Assembly (NCBI GenBank): GCA_007122555.1
Contig: SKTL01000271.1
Coordinates: 1 to 14,071, forward strand
Source of the DNA: Thermomicrobiaceae bacterium
Lineage (GTDB): Bacteria; Chloroflexota; Chloroflexia; Thermomicrobiales; Thermomicrobiaceae
Length of the DNA stretch: 14,071 bases
Direction of reading: 5' to 3'
Positions 5,821 to 12,560 of the stretch are shown here, piece after piece. Position 1 is the stretch's first letter; each line of letters starts with the position of its first letter. The position numbers and the translations under genes are program-made. Under the pieces are notes generated by a model, which made no database searches, was not told where the DNA came from, and saw nothing but the letters and a program-made list of their open reading frames with translations.

Positions 5821-7575
5821 CATCCAGAGCATTTGACTGAACCGGTTATCGAGCAGGAAGTAACCGATAACCTTGAAGATCTGCTCGCCGTCCTTCCCCC
5901 CAAGATCGTTCCGGTGCTGGTTGATCTCAACGGACAGCAGGACCGGGGCGATTTGATCGAGATCGTGCTGGATCTCGGACGCCGTCCGGAAGCCCGATTC
6001 CACAGACATGAAATGTTTCTTTCAGAAGATGAGGTTACCCGGGAAGATCTCGCATTCGTCGCCGAGCGAATTGGCGAGTTTGGCGATGATAACCGGGCTG
6101 GCATTGAACGAACGCTTCACCGTATTTCGGCCATTCGCAGCCGAACGCGCGATATCGTCGGCATGACGTGTCGGATCGGTCGCGCTGTGTACGGCACGAT
6201 CGGCATGTTGCGCGATCTGGTTGAGTCGGGCGAAAGCATTTTGCTGCTTGGACGTCCGGGTGTCGGCAAGACGACGATGCTTCGGGAGACGGCTCGAGTG
6301 CTGGCGGATGATCTTCGAAAGCGTGTCGTCGTTGTGGATACAAGCAACGAGATCGCGGGCGACGGGGATATTCCTCATCCTTCGATCGGCCGGGCGCGCC
6401 GGATGCAGGTCCCGACTCCGTCGATGCAGCACGCGGTTATGATCGAAGCGGTGGAGAACCACATGCCCGAGGTCATCGTGATCGACGAGATCGGCACCGA
6501 GCTGGAAGCGGCAGCGGCCCGGACGATTGCGGAACGCGGTGTTCAGCTCATTGGCACTGCGCACGGCAACACGCTCGAGAATCTGATGATGAATCCGACG
6601 CTGTCCGATCTGGTCGGCGGCATTCAATCCGTCACACTCAGTGATGAAGAGGCCAAGCGGCGCGGGACGCAGAAATCGATTCTCGAACGCAAGGCTCCAC
6701 CCTCGTTTTCGGTGATGGTCGAGATTCAGGAGCGCGATCGATTCGCGGTGTATCAGGATGTTGCGGAATCGGTGGACTCGGTGCTTCGAGGTTCCGAGCC
6801 GGACGTTGAAGTCCGAGAGCGACGTCCGGATGGATCCGTTGAGGCGACCCGGGTGAAACCGAAGCGAACTCAGGATGAGCTGGAGCAGCAGAGCAACCGT
6901 AAGAGTAAACGCAGCAGACACCAGCACGCGCGCACCAGCGAAGAGCTGGATCGGGAAGCCGAGCGGAGAGCCCCGGCCCGGCAGAACAATCACGATACGG
7001 TACCGACCCCGCGGGCAATGTTTGGCTCTGACCGGGGGACCCGGGAGAAACCAGTTCGGATCTTCGCGTTTGGAGTCAGCCGAAATCGCCTGGAGCAGGC
7101 GATCAATCAACTCTCGGCCCCGGCATCGATCGTTCGCGATCTCGGGAGCGCCGACGCCGTTCTGACGCTGAAGAACTACTATCGTCAGCGCCCGAAACCG
7201 CTCCGCGAGGCAGAATCGCGGGGATTGCCTGTCTTTGTGCTTCGGAGCAACACCGTGACTCAGATGGCGAACCTGCTCGGTTCACTGTTCAGCGAGCAGT
7301 GGTCCGACGAAGAAACCGAAGCGCTGGAATCGTGGTCCGAGGATGACGAAGGCGGGAAGATCCCGGAGGATCAGATTGCCGCGGCGATGTTCGAGGCTGA
7401 AACTGCGATCCACGACGTGCTTCGAGGTTCCCGAAGCGTCGAACTGCGACCGCAGGCGTCCCGAATTCGTCGACTGCAGCATGAGCTCGCCGAGCGCTAC
7501 AACGTAGAATCGCGCAGTCTCGGATCTGAGCCGTTCCGGCACGTTGAGGTCCTTCGACGAGGTGAGTTCGCGTGA
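5818..7575 (+). CDS. R3H-domain AAA ATPase (Ycf45/SpoIIIAA-like)
   Basis: A predicted single-stranded nucleic-acid-binding ATPase of 585 residues. The N-terminal module (about 1-110) resembles the start of Ycf45/SpoIIIAA-like ATPases. The P-loop domain has Walker [10 protein letters not shown] (145-153), a [14 protein letters not shown] block after the second strand, and Walker [11 protein letters not shown] (219-228); the [15 protein letters not shown] block is typical of this group. A highly charged, probably disordered linker spans about 320-400. A second folded part follows, starting [18 protein letters not shown]. The C-terminal R3H motif is R551-xxx-H555 in [14 protein letters not shown], followed by [14 protein letters not shown]. 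Homologues occur in cyanobacteria, plastids, Firmicutes and Chloroflexi; their cellular role is poorly known. It ends in a 4-base overlap with tmk. Family sure, function uncertain. If ATG 5737 were used it would be 612 residues. Confidence 0.87.
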   Translation: MHPEHLTEPVIEQEVTDNLEDLLAVLPPKIVPVLVDLNGQQDRGDLIEIVLDLGRRPEARFHRHEMFLSEDEVTREDLAFVAERIGEFGDDNRAGIERTLHRISAIRSRTRDIVGMTCRIGRAVYGTIGMLRDLVESGESILLLGRPGVGKTTMLRETARVLADDLRKRVVVVDTSNEIAGDGDIPHPSIGRARRMQVPTPSMQHAVMIEAVENHMPEVIVIDEIGTELEAAAARTIAERGVQLIGTAHGNTLENLMMNPTLSDLVGGIQSVTLSDEEAKRRGTQKSILERKAPPSFSVMVEIQERDRFAVYQDVAESVDSVLRGSEPDVEVRERRPDGSVEATRVKPKRTQDELEQQSNRKSKRSRHQHARTSEELDREAERRAPARQNNHDTVPTPRAMFGSDRGTREKPVRIFAFGVSRNRLEQAINQLSAPASIVRDLGSADAVLTLKNYYRQRPKPLREAESRGLPVFVLRSNTVTQMANLLGSLFSEQWSDEETEALESWSEDDEGGKIPEDQIAAAMFEAETAIHDVLRGSRSVELRPQASRIRRLQHELAERYNVESRSLGSEPFRHVEVLRRGEFA

Positions 7576-8231
7576 GCCTGTTTGTCACGTTTGAGGGCCC
7601 GGACGGGGCTGGGAAATCGACTCAGACCGGACTGGTTGCGGAACGGTTGCGCAGCGCCGGTTACCCCGTGACGATCACCCGTGAGCCAGGCGGGACCCCC
7701 CTCGGGGAGCGCATTCGAACCGTGTTGCTGGAGCCCGGTGAGTGTGCTATCGTGCCGCGGGCCGAAGCGCTATTGATGACGGCGGCCCGCGCCCAGCACG
7801 TGGTCAAGGTGATCCAGCCGGCGCTCGAAAGCGGCGCAGTGGTTCTTTGTGACCGGTACATCGATTCAACGCTCGCCTACCAGGGGGCTGGGCGCGGGCT
7901 GCCGATTGACGAACTTCAGGAACTGCAACGGTTCGCGGTTTCCTCCTGTGTTCCCGATCTGACGTTCCTGCTCGACATGCCTGCCGAGGATGGGTTGCGC
8001 CGTCGCGAAGATTCGGGTTCTCCGCTCAACCGACTTGACCGGGATGGACTTGCGTTTCATCAACGGGTCCAGGAGTGGTATCGTCAGGCCGCGCCAGGTG
8101 ATCCGGAGCGCTGGTTGGTTATCGACGCGCTGCGGTCGCCGGACGAGATCGCTGATGAGATCGCTGAAGAGATAATCCGCCGGCTCCGTAGACGAGGCGT
8201 CAGCGCTGGCGCGAACAGGAAGAGCGAATGA
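7572..8231 (+). CDS. tmk: Thymidylate kinase
   Basis: Phosphorylates dTMP to dTDP with ATP, an essential step of dTTP synthesis in the cytoplasm. The 219-residue product has the P-loop [11 protein letters not shown] (7-17), the dTMP-binding block [13 protein letters not shown], and the DRY-type block [23 protein letters not shown]-region arginine cluster (GLRRRED) follows the LDMPAE strand, which places it close to the Gram-positive-type enzymes. GTG 7572 overlaps the upstream stop as GTGA, indicating translational coupling, and its own stop overlaps the darA start as ATGA. The pairing with a cyclic-di-AMP receptor gene downstream is also seen in Firmicutes (tmk followed by yaaQ/darA). The C-terminal 20 residues are basic and probably disordered. 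Assignment is very sure. Confidence 0.97.
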   Translation: MSLFVTFEGPDGAGKSTQTGLVAERLRSAGYPVTITREPGGTPLGERIRTVLLEPGECAIVPRAEALLMTAARAQHVVKVIQPALESGAVVLCDRYIDSTLAYQGAGRGLPIDELQELQRFAVSSCVPDLTFLLDMPAEDGLRRREDSGSPLNRLDRDGLAFHQRVQEWYRQAAPGDPERWLVIDALRSPDEIADEIAEEIIRRLRRRGVSAGANRKSE

Positions 8232-8560
8232 AACTCGTGTTTGCGGTCGTGCAGGGAAAAGACGCGGAGGGCCTGACGGACGCGCTCCGGGCGAGTGGAT
8301 ACCGCTTTACCCAGGTAAACAGCGCCGGTGGCTTCTTGCGTGAACATAACGTCACGGTGATGATTGGCGTTGATGATGCCGCGGTGCCGGATGTGCTTCG
8401 CGTCGTCAAGCAGAATTGCTATAGTCGGACACAATACGTTAATCCGTTGCTGCCAGTGATCGAACCGGGAGAGTTCTACGTCCCGAATCCGGTCGAGGTT
8501 CAGGTTGGCGGCGCGACGGTGTTTGTGCTCAATGTCCGGCATTACGAACGAATAGGGTAG
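8228..8560 (+). CDS. darA: Cyclic-di-AMP receptor, PII-like (DarA/PstA family)
   Basis: A small (110 residue) trimeric PII-like signalling protein that binds cyclic-di-AMP in the cytoplasm; the downstream targets of the family are largely unknown. The product spans the whole DUF970 family from [12 protein letters not shown] to the C-terminal VGGATVFVLNVRHYERI. Positions that contact the nucleotide in the staphylococcal protein, as I recall them, are retained: R26, T28, G35, F36, L37 and N41. The residue before N41, usually glycine in GFLxxGNxT, is histidine here (GFLREHNVT). ATG 8228 overlaps the tmk stop as ATGA. The synteny with tmk strongly supports the call. No diadenylate cyclase or phosphodiesterase lies in this window. 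A strong hairpin begins in the stop codon. Confidence 0.92.
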   Translation: MKLVFAVVQGKDAEGLTDALRASGYRFTQVNSAGGFLREHNVTVMIGVDDAAVPDVLRVVKQNCYSRTQYVNPLLPVIEPGEFYVPNPVEVQVGGATVFVLNVRHYERIG

Positions 8561-8583
8561 CGCGCTCTTGCGACGAGCGCGCT
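8559..8583 (+). terminator. Perfect 9-bp GC-rich hairpin after darA, possible terminator or mRNA stabiliser
   Basis: AGCGCGCTC (8559-8567) and GAGCGCGCT (8575-8583) pair perfectly around the loop TTGCGAC. The first arm begins inside the darA stop codon. No T-run follows, so a classic intrinsic terminator is doubtful; a factor-assisted terminator, a 3'-end stabiliser or partial read-through into the next gene are alternatives. The hairpin is seen; its role is inferred. Confidence 0.45.
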
Positions 8584-8605
8584 GGCCGCTGGAGTCGTTC
8601 CTGAC

Positions 8606-9616
8606 ATGGAAGCGTTAATCGCGCGATCCGTACAGATTCTTATAGCCCTCGGGGGCGCCTACATTCTGACCCTCTGGTTCGCCATCGTTGTCTGGACCTT
8701 CCAGGATATTCAGGCGCGGAGCCGGAGCGTGGTTGCGCAGATCTTCTCAACGCTCGTGGTCATGATTTTCTCGATACCAGGGCTCCTGGTCTATATGATC
8801 CTGCGACCAAGGTACACGCTCGACGATGCGTTTCAGCGCTCGCTCGAGGAAGAGTACCTGATGCAGGACCTGGAAGAGCTTCCGCTTTGCCCGGGCTGTC
8901 AGCAGTACGTTGAAGATGACTGGGTCTTCTGTCCGAACTGTCGGACGGAGCTTCGCGACAACTGTATCGCCTGCGATCGGTTGATCGATCTGCGCTGGGA
9001 GATCTGCCCATTCTGCGGTACGGAACAGTATGAGGACGACGAAGACGCACTTCCGGCTCCAGTCATCCAGCCGGTAATGGGCCCGTCGCCGCAGTACCTG
9101 GGCCGTCCACAAATGACGCGGACCGAGGTGTTGCAGCTTCAATCTGATGAACAGCGCACCCGCCCGATCATTCCCGCGACTGTGCGCGTTGATTTGCGCA
9201 GCGGCGACGTCTTGACCGAACAGGTCCCCGAGTTGCCGGTTGTTTCGCCCATGCGGCCAAATGGCGGACAGGCGGAGCCGAGGCGGGTATCGCTTGACGG
9301 AAATGGCGGAACCGACGTTTCAGAGCAAGACAATGAAGATGAGTCGACTGAGGAGTCCGCTCGGCCAGCAGCCGAGGCTGAGGTCGAACCAGATGAAATC
9401 AAGATAACTGATGATGAGGCCGTGACGAGCTCACTGACGCCGGATACCGAGGATCTGGCTACTGATGGCTGGGACGCCCCCGAACAGGCGGCGAATGACG
9501 ATGCTGAGGAAGGGCAAGAACTCACCCCGAAGTCCCGGCGCCGGAAACGGAAAACTCGGCGGTCAAGGAAGCAAAACAGCTCCCCGGCAGGTGATGGCGA
9601 GAGCGTAGACGACTGA
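8606..9616 (+). CDS. Membrane protein with double zinc ribbon and charged tail
   Basis: I do not recognise a characterised relative of this 336-residue protein. Two hydrophobic spans (about 9-32 and 42-66) are followed by a short acidic stretch and a double zinc ribbon: C95/C98 with C109/C112, and C120/C123 with C134/C137 (CPGC, CPNC, CIAC, CPFC). The rest is probably disordered: proline-rich at about 148-170, strongly acidic at about 235-310, then a basic cluster KSRRRKRKTRRSRKQ near residues 312-326. The short loop between the spans suggests a hairpin with both ends on the same side; the zinc ribbons and tail are most likely cytoplasmic. ATG 8606 has GGAG 11 bases upstream. It follows darA by 45 bases across a hairpin. 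A membrane-anchored nucleic-acid or protein scaffold is a possible role but unproven. Confidence 0.75.
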   Translation: MEALIARSVQILIALGGAYILTLWFAIVVWTFQDIQARSRSVVAQIFSTLVVMIFSIPGLLVYMILRPRYTLDDAFQRSLEEEYLMQDLEELPLCPGCQQYVEDDWVFCPNCRTELRDNCIACDRLIDLRWEICPFCGTEQYEDDEDALPAPVIQPVMGPSPQYLGRPQMTRTEVLQLQSDEQRTRPIIPATVRVDLRSGDVLTEQVPELPVVSPMRPNGGQAEPRRVSLDGNGGTDVSEQDNEDESTEESARPAAEAEVEPDEIKITDDEAVTSSLTPDTEDLATDGWDAPEQAANDDAEEGQELTPKSRRRKRKTRRSRKQNSSPAGDGESVDD

Positions 9617-9670
9617 GAGCCCGGGAACTTCCGCACCTCCCCCAAGCTGACGCACCCTGCCCCCTTCAAA

Positions 9671-10651
9671 CTATGGAAGAAGCATGCGGAAAGCGGCCGA
9701 CGCGCCGCGTCGGAAGAGCCGTGATCCAGGCATTCTCGACTCCTCACCAATCAAGTCCGAAAGTGCACTGTCAATGTTCGGGAAGCGAAACTCGTACCCT
9801 GCGTCGGTGAGACGCTTCGGGATTGCATATTGCCCGAGAAGCACCGTGTCAGCAACCTCGCCGAGCAACGTGCGCAACACGACTCCCGGAACCGGGAAGA
9901 TTGACGGACGATTCATCACTCGCCCTATTGCCTCAGCGAACTGCTGATTGCTCACCGGCTCGGGAGCGCACAGATTCACCGGCCCCTCAACGTCCTCGTT
10001 CGCCATCAGGAAGCGAATCGCTTCGACCTCATCCTCCAGGTGAATCCAGGGGAGCCCCTGCGCGCCGGATCCGGTTCGTCCGCCCAGAAAAAGATGAAAT
10101 GGCATTGCGATTGGCGGCAATGCGCCATCACCTATGTTCAGAACGGGGCCGGAACGGATGATCACGCGTCGCGCTCCCATTTCCTCGACAGGCGCCGTGG
10201 ATTTTTCCCAATCGATGCACACAGACGCCAGAAAGTCATCGCCGGGAGGAGCGGACTCGTCCTGGAATCCGTCCTCACGGTGACCGTAGATTGCCACCCC
10301 GGAGGCCTGAATCACCTGCTTCGGCACATAACCGGATGATCGTATGCCGTCGATTACCGCATTGCCGGCGTTTACGCGACTCTCCAGAATCAACCGCTTC
10401 CGTGACTCGGTCCAGCGACCGCCGCTGAGGTTGGATCCGGCGAGGTTTATCAATATGTCAGTGTTCTCAAGTTCGTGATTCCAGCCGTCGCCAGTCCTGC
10501 TGTCCCACTGAACAACTCGCGCCTCGTCGGGAAGGGTGTCCGGCTTCCCGGAACTGCGCGAAAGAATGACGACCTCGTCGCCATCCCGCGCAAGTCGTTT
10601 GGTTAACTCAACGCCAATCAGTCCAGTTCCGCCGGTGATGATGACTTTCAT
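9671..10651 (-). CDS. TIGR01777-family NAD(P)-dependent epimerase-like protein (YfcH type)
   Basis: An extended short-chain dehydrogenase/reductase of 326 residues. The N-terminal nucleotide-binding motif is TGGTGLIG (7-14). The TIGR01777 hallmarks follow: INLAGSNLSGGRWTESRKRLILESRV (about 68-93), ASGVAIYGHRED, FLASVCIDWEKS, RSGPVL, PWIHLEDEVEAIRFLM, and the late GPVNLCAPEPVSNQQFAEAIGRVMNRP. The family is widespread (E. coli YfcH) but the physiological substrate is not settled. The last 25 residues, rich in arginine, extend beyond the usual length of about 300. The start is ATG at 10649-10651; a G/A-rich ribosome binding site precedes it by about a dozen bases. It lies 96 bases downstream of nadK in the same direction, so co-transcription is possible, and it converges on the membrane-protein gene with 54 bases between. 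Confidence 0.9.
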   Translation of the reverse strand: MKVIITGGTGLIGVELTKRLARDGDEVVILSRSSGKPDTLPDEARVVQWDSRTGDGWNHELENTDILINLAGSNLSGGRWTESRKRLILESRVNAGNAVIDGIRSSGYVPKQVIQASGVAIYGHREDGFQDESAPPGDDFLASVCIDWEKSTAPVEEMGARRVIIRSGPVLNIGDGALPPIAMPFHLFLGGRTGSGAQGLPWIHLEDEVEAIRFLMANEDVEGPVNLCAPEPVSNQQFAEAIGRVMNRPSIFPVPGVVLRTLLGEVADTVLLGQYAIPKRLTDAGYEFRFPNIDSALSDLIGEESRMPGSRLFRRGASAAFRMLLP

Positions 10652-10747
10652 CGGATCGTTTCCGTTCCCCTTCGTGAGACTTTGTTGATCGCTGCCTGGG
10701 ACCTACGCAGGATCGGGGCCGGTGCGATCGGCGAGAATGGTTGGGGC

Positions 10748-11602
10748 TCAGCCACCGGCGCCTTGTCGATCGCTTCCCAGCGATGGGACCGCCTGCGGCC
10801 GGATCATGTAGTTGAACTTCGTCCGGAACGCCTGGTAGAAGTCTGTTCCTTCAACCATGACTAGCCGGAATTCGGCTGATGCGGAGCGAATCTGCACAAT
10901 GTCGCCGCGCTCGAGCGCGCCATCCGGGGTTCCATCCAGCAAGAGATCACACGGACTATCGTTCACAATCACGAGTTCGATGGCGGCTTCCTCGGGAACG
11001 ACGAGGTTGGTTCGGATCGGAGAGTGCGGACAGATGGGTACGACGGCAAATCCGCGAACACCGGCTCCCAGCGCAGGGCCGCCGGCCGCCATGCAGTAGG
11101 CGGTGCTGCCTTGAGGAGTTGCAATAATCATCCCGTCGCCCGGATAGGTGTTGACGAACTGCCGGTCGATATACACTTCAACATCGACCATTGACGACCC
11201 GCTTCGCAGTACGACATCGTTGACCGCCCAGCCAGAGAATCGGGTCTCGTTGTTCCGGAGCAGAGTCGCTGACAGGGTCGGTCCCGACTGGACGCGGTAT
11301 TGTCCGGAAATCAGCAAGTCAAGCGCTCGTTTCCAGTCGTTACGCTCGATCATCGCCATGAAGCCGATCTTGCCGACATTGATGCCGAGAAGGGGCGTGT
11401 TCGGGTAGGAATGAGCCATTCGCATGATCAATCCGTCGCCGCCGAGCGCCACAATGACATCGACTGCATCCGGATTGGCCTGAAGTTCGTCCTCGTGAAC
11501 AAGCTGACAGGGCTGGGCTTCGAGCCACTCGGCGACTTCGACTCCGAGTTCCTGGGCCTCACCCTTGCTTCTGGCGCTGACAAGGCCGATTCGAATGCTC
11601 AT
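10748..11602 (-). CDS. nadK: NAD kinase
   Basis: Makes NADP+ from NAD+ using ATP or polyphosphate, in the cytoplasm. The 284-residue protein has GGDG (54-57), the NVGKIGF block (75-81), the AVNDVVL block replacing the usual NE/ND motif (126-132), and the diagnostic GDGMIIATPQGSTAYCMAAGGPAL (about 155-178), followed by VVPICPHS. Length is typical. The residue after GGDG, commonly T, N or S, is leucine (GGDGLIM), a mild deviation. Start ATG at 11600-11602 gives the conserved N-terminus MxIGLVSxxxK; the ribosome binding site is weak. It diverges from recO, sharing a 145-base upstream region, and is followed on the same strand by the epimerase-like gene. Assignment is very sure. Confidence 0.95.
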   Translation of the reverse strand: MSIRIGLVSARSKGEAQELGVEVAEWLEAQPCQLVHEDELQANPDAVDVIVALGGDGLIMRMAHSYPNTPLLGINVGKIGFMAMIERNDWKRALDLLISGQYRVQSGPTLSATLLRNNETRFSGWAVNDVVLRSGSSMVDVEVYIDRQFVNTYPGDGMIIATPQGSTAYCMAAGGPALGAGVRGFAVVPICPHSPIRTNLVVPEEAAIELVIVNDSPCDLLLDGTPDGALERGDIVQIRSASAEFRLVMVEGTDFYQAFRTKFNYMIRPQAVPSLGSDRQGAGG

Positions 11603-11747
11603 CTATTCTGGCTCAATTCCGGTGAATATCGTGCTGATCACTTGCGATCGCGAGTCAATGCGTCCGGATAATAGTATCGCAACGCGGTATCCTCGAAAAT
11701 GGCCGCAGACGCTAATGAAACAGTTCGAGATTGCGGAGAATCATCGG
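11603..11747. promoter_or_regulatory. Divergent nadK/recO promoter region
   Basis: The 145 bases separate two genes reading outward. On the minus strand TATTAT (11668-11673 as complement) with a weak TTCGAG at an 18-base spacer could serve nadK, giving a leader of about 60 bases. On the plus strand GATAAT (11667-11672) overlaps the same site and could serve recO, with TTGCGA at 11642-11647 too far away (19 bases) to be convincing. A GCGATCGC palindrome is at 11644-11651. The assignments are tentative. Confidence 0.25.
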
Positions 11748-11750
11748 GTG
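11735..11750 (+). promoter_or_regulatory. Ribosome binding site deciding the recO start
   Basis: GGAG (11735-11738) lies 9 bases before GTG 11748. The alternative ATG 11715 has no purine-rich site upstream, and the frame open to 11565 would intrude into nadK. This supports the shorter recO. Confidence 0.5.
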
Positions 11751-12560
11751 ACTGGCAACGAGACGAATCGAAATGCATCGGGAACGCGCCGCTCGCGCCT
11801 GTATCGGTGCGAGGGCATTGTCATCCGTCGCCGGGACTTCGGTGAGGCGGACCGGCTGGTGACTCTGCTAACCGACGACTGCGGGAAGATCCGCGCACTG
11901 GCGAAAGGCTCCCGGCGGACGAAGAGTCGCCTCGGTGGCCACCTGGAGCCGTACGCGAGGACGAACGTTTTGATCGCGCGCGGGCGAAACCTGGACATCA
12001 TCACGCAGGCGCAGGTTCGCGATCCGATGAGTCACTTGCGTACGTCGGAACGCTCCATACTTTACGCGGCGCACTGGGCGGAGCTGGCTGATCAACTAAT
12101 GGTTGAGGCGCAGGAGAATCGATTCGCCTATGGCGCACTGGTCCGGGCTCTAACCTCGCTCGAGCACGACCGAACGCCAGGTCTGACCTCACGGATCTGC
12201 GAGTGGGAGTTTCTCTCGGCTGCTGGTTTTCAGCCGGAGTTGTTGGTCTGCACGGGATGTGGAGTGAAGATCGAGCCGGATGGAAATGGACTGGACGTTG
12301 AAGCCGGCGGGGTAGTCTGTCCCCGGTGTCACGGGCTGGAGCCGCGCTCCAGGGATGTTAGTAACGACGCGCTCCGCCTGATGCGCGCGATTGGCCGTGG
12401 TGACGGCGAGGTGCTGCATAGCCGGGAACTCAGCAGCCAGCTGATCGGTGAAGTCGAGGGAATCCTGATTCAGTATTTGCGCAGTGTCGTTGATCGCGAG
12501 TTACAGGCCTACAAGATCCTGAAATCACTGGAAGATACGCTCTATCCGTCCGCCTTCTAA
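11748..12560 (+). CDS. recO: DNA repair protein RecO
   Basis: RecO displaces SSB, anneals strands and works with RecR to load RecA. The 270-residue product starts with the RecO OB-fold: LYRCEGIVIRRRDFGEADRLVTLLTDDCGKIRALAKGSRRTKSRLGGHLEPY (from about residue 22), with the KGxRR...S(R)LGGxLEPF block characteristic of the family. A helical C-terminal domain holds a C4 zinc site: CTGC about 50 bases before the centre of the domain and CPRC, in LLVCTGCG and VVCPRCHG. The first 20 residues before LYRCEG are polar and non-conserved. GTG 11748 is preferred because of GGAG nine bases upstream; ATG 11715 would add 11 residues. The stop overlaps the ftsH stop on the other strand. Assignment is sure; the exact start is less so. 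Confidence 0.93.
   Translation: MTGNETNRNASGTRRSRLYRCEGIVIRRRDFGEADRLVTLLTDDCGKIRALAKGSRRTKSRLGGHLEPYARTNVLIARGRNLDIITQAQVRDPMSHLRTSERSILYAAHWAELADQLMVEAQENRFAYGALVRALTSLEHDRTPGLTSRICEWEFLSAAGFQPELLVCTGCGVKIEPDGNGLDVEAGGVVCPRCHGLEPRSRDVSNDALRLMRAIGRGDGEVLHSRELSSQLIGEVEGILIQYLRSVVDRELQAYKILKSLEDTLYPSAF

Noticed and set aside
6022..7110. A 362-codon minus-strand frame opposite the R3H ATPase
   Set aside because: It is antisense to the Walker A/B domain, has no family resemblance and no start signal.
9617..9670. Terminator between the convergent membrane-protein and epimerase genes
   Set aside because: No stem followed by a T-run is visible on either strand.
11644..11651. GCGATCGC as an HIP1-like repeat
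   Set aside because: I noticed only two copies (here and at 1069-1076); that is not a notable excess for a GC-rich sequence.
11565..11747. Longer recO starting at 11565
   Set aside because: It would overlap nadK and its upstream region, and the extra residues have no RecO homology; GTG 11748 has a good ribosome binding site.
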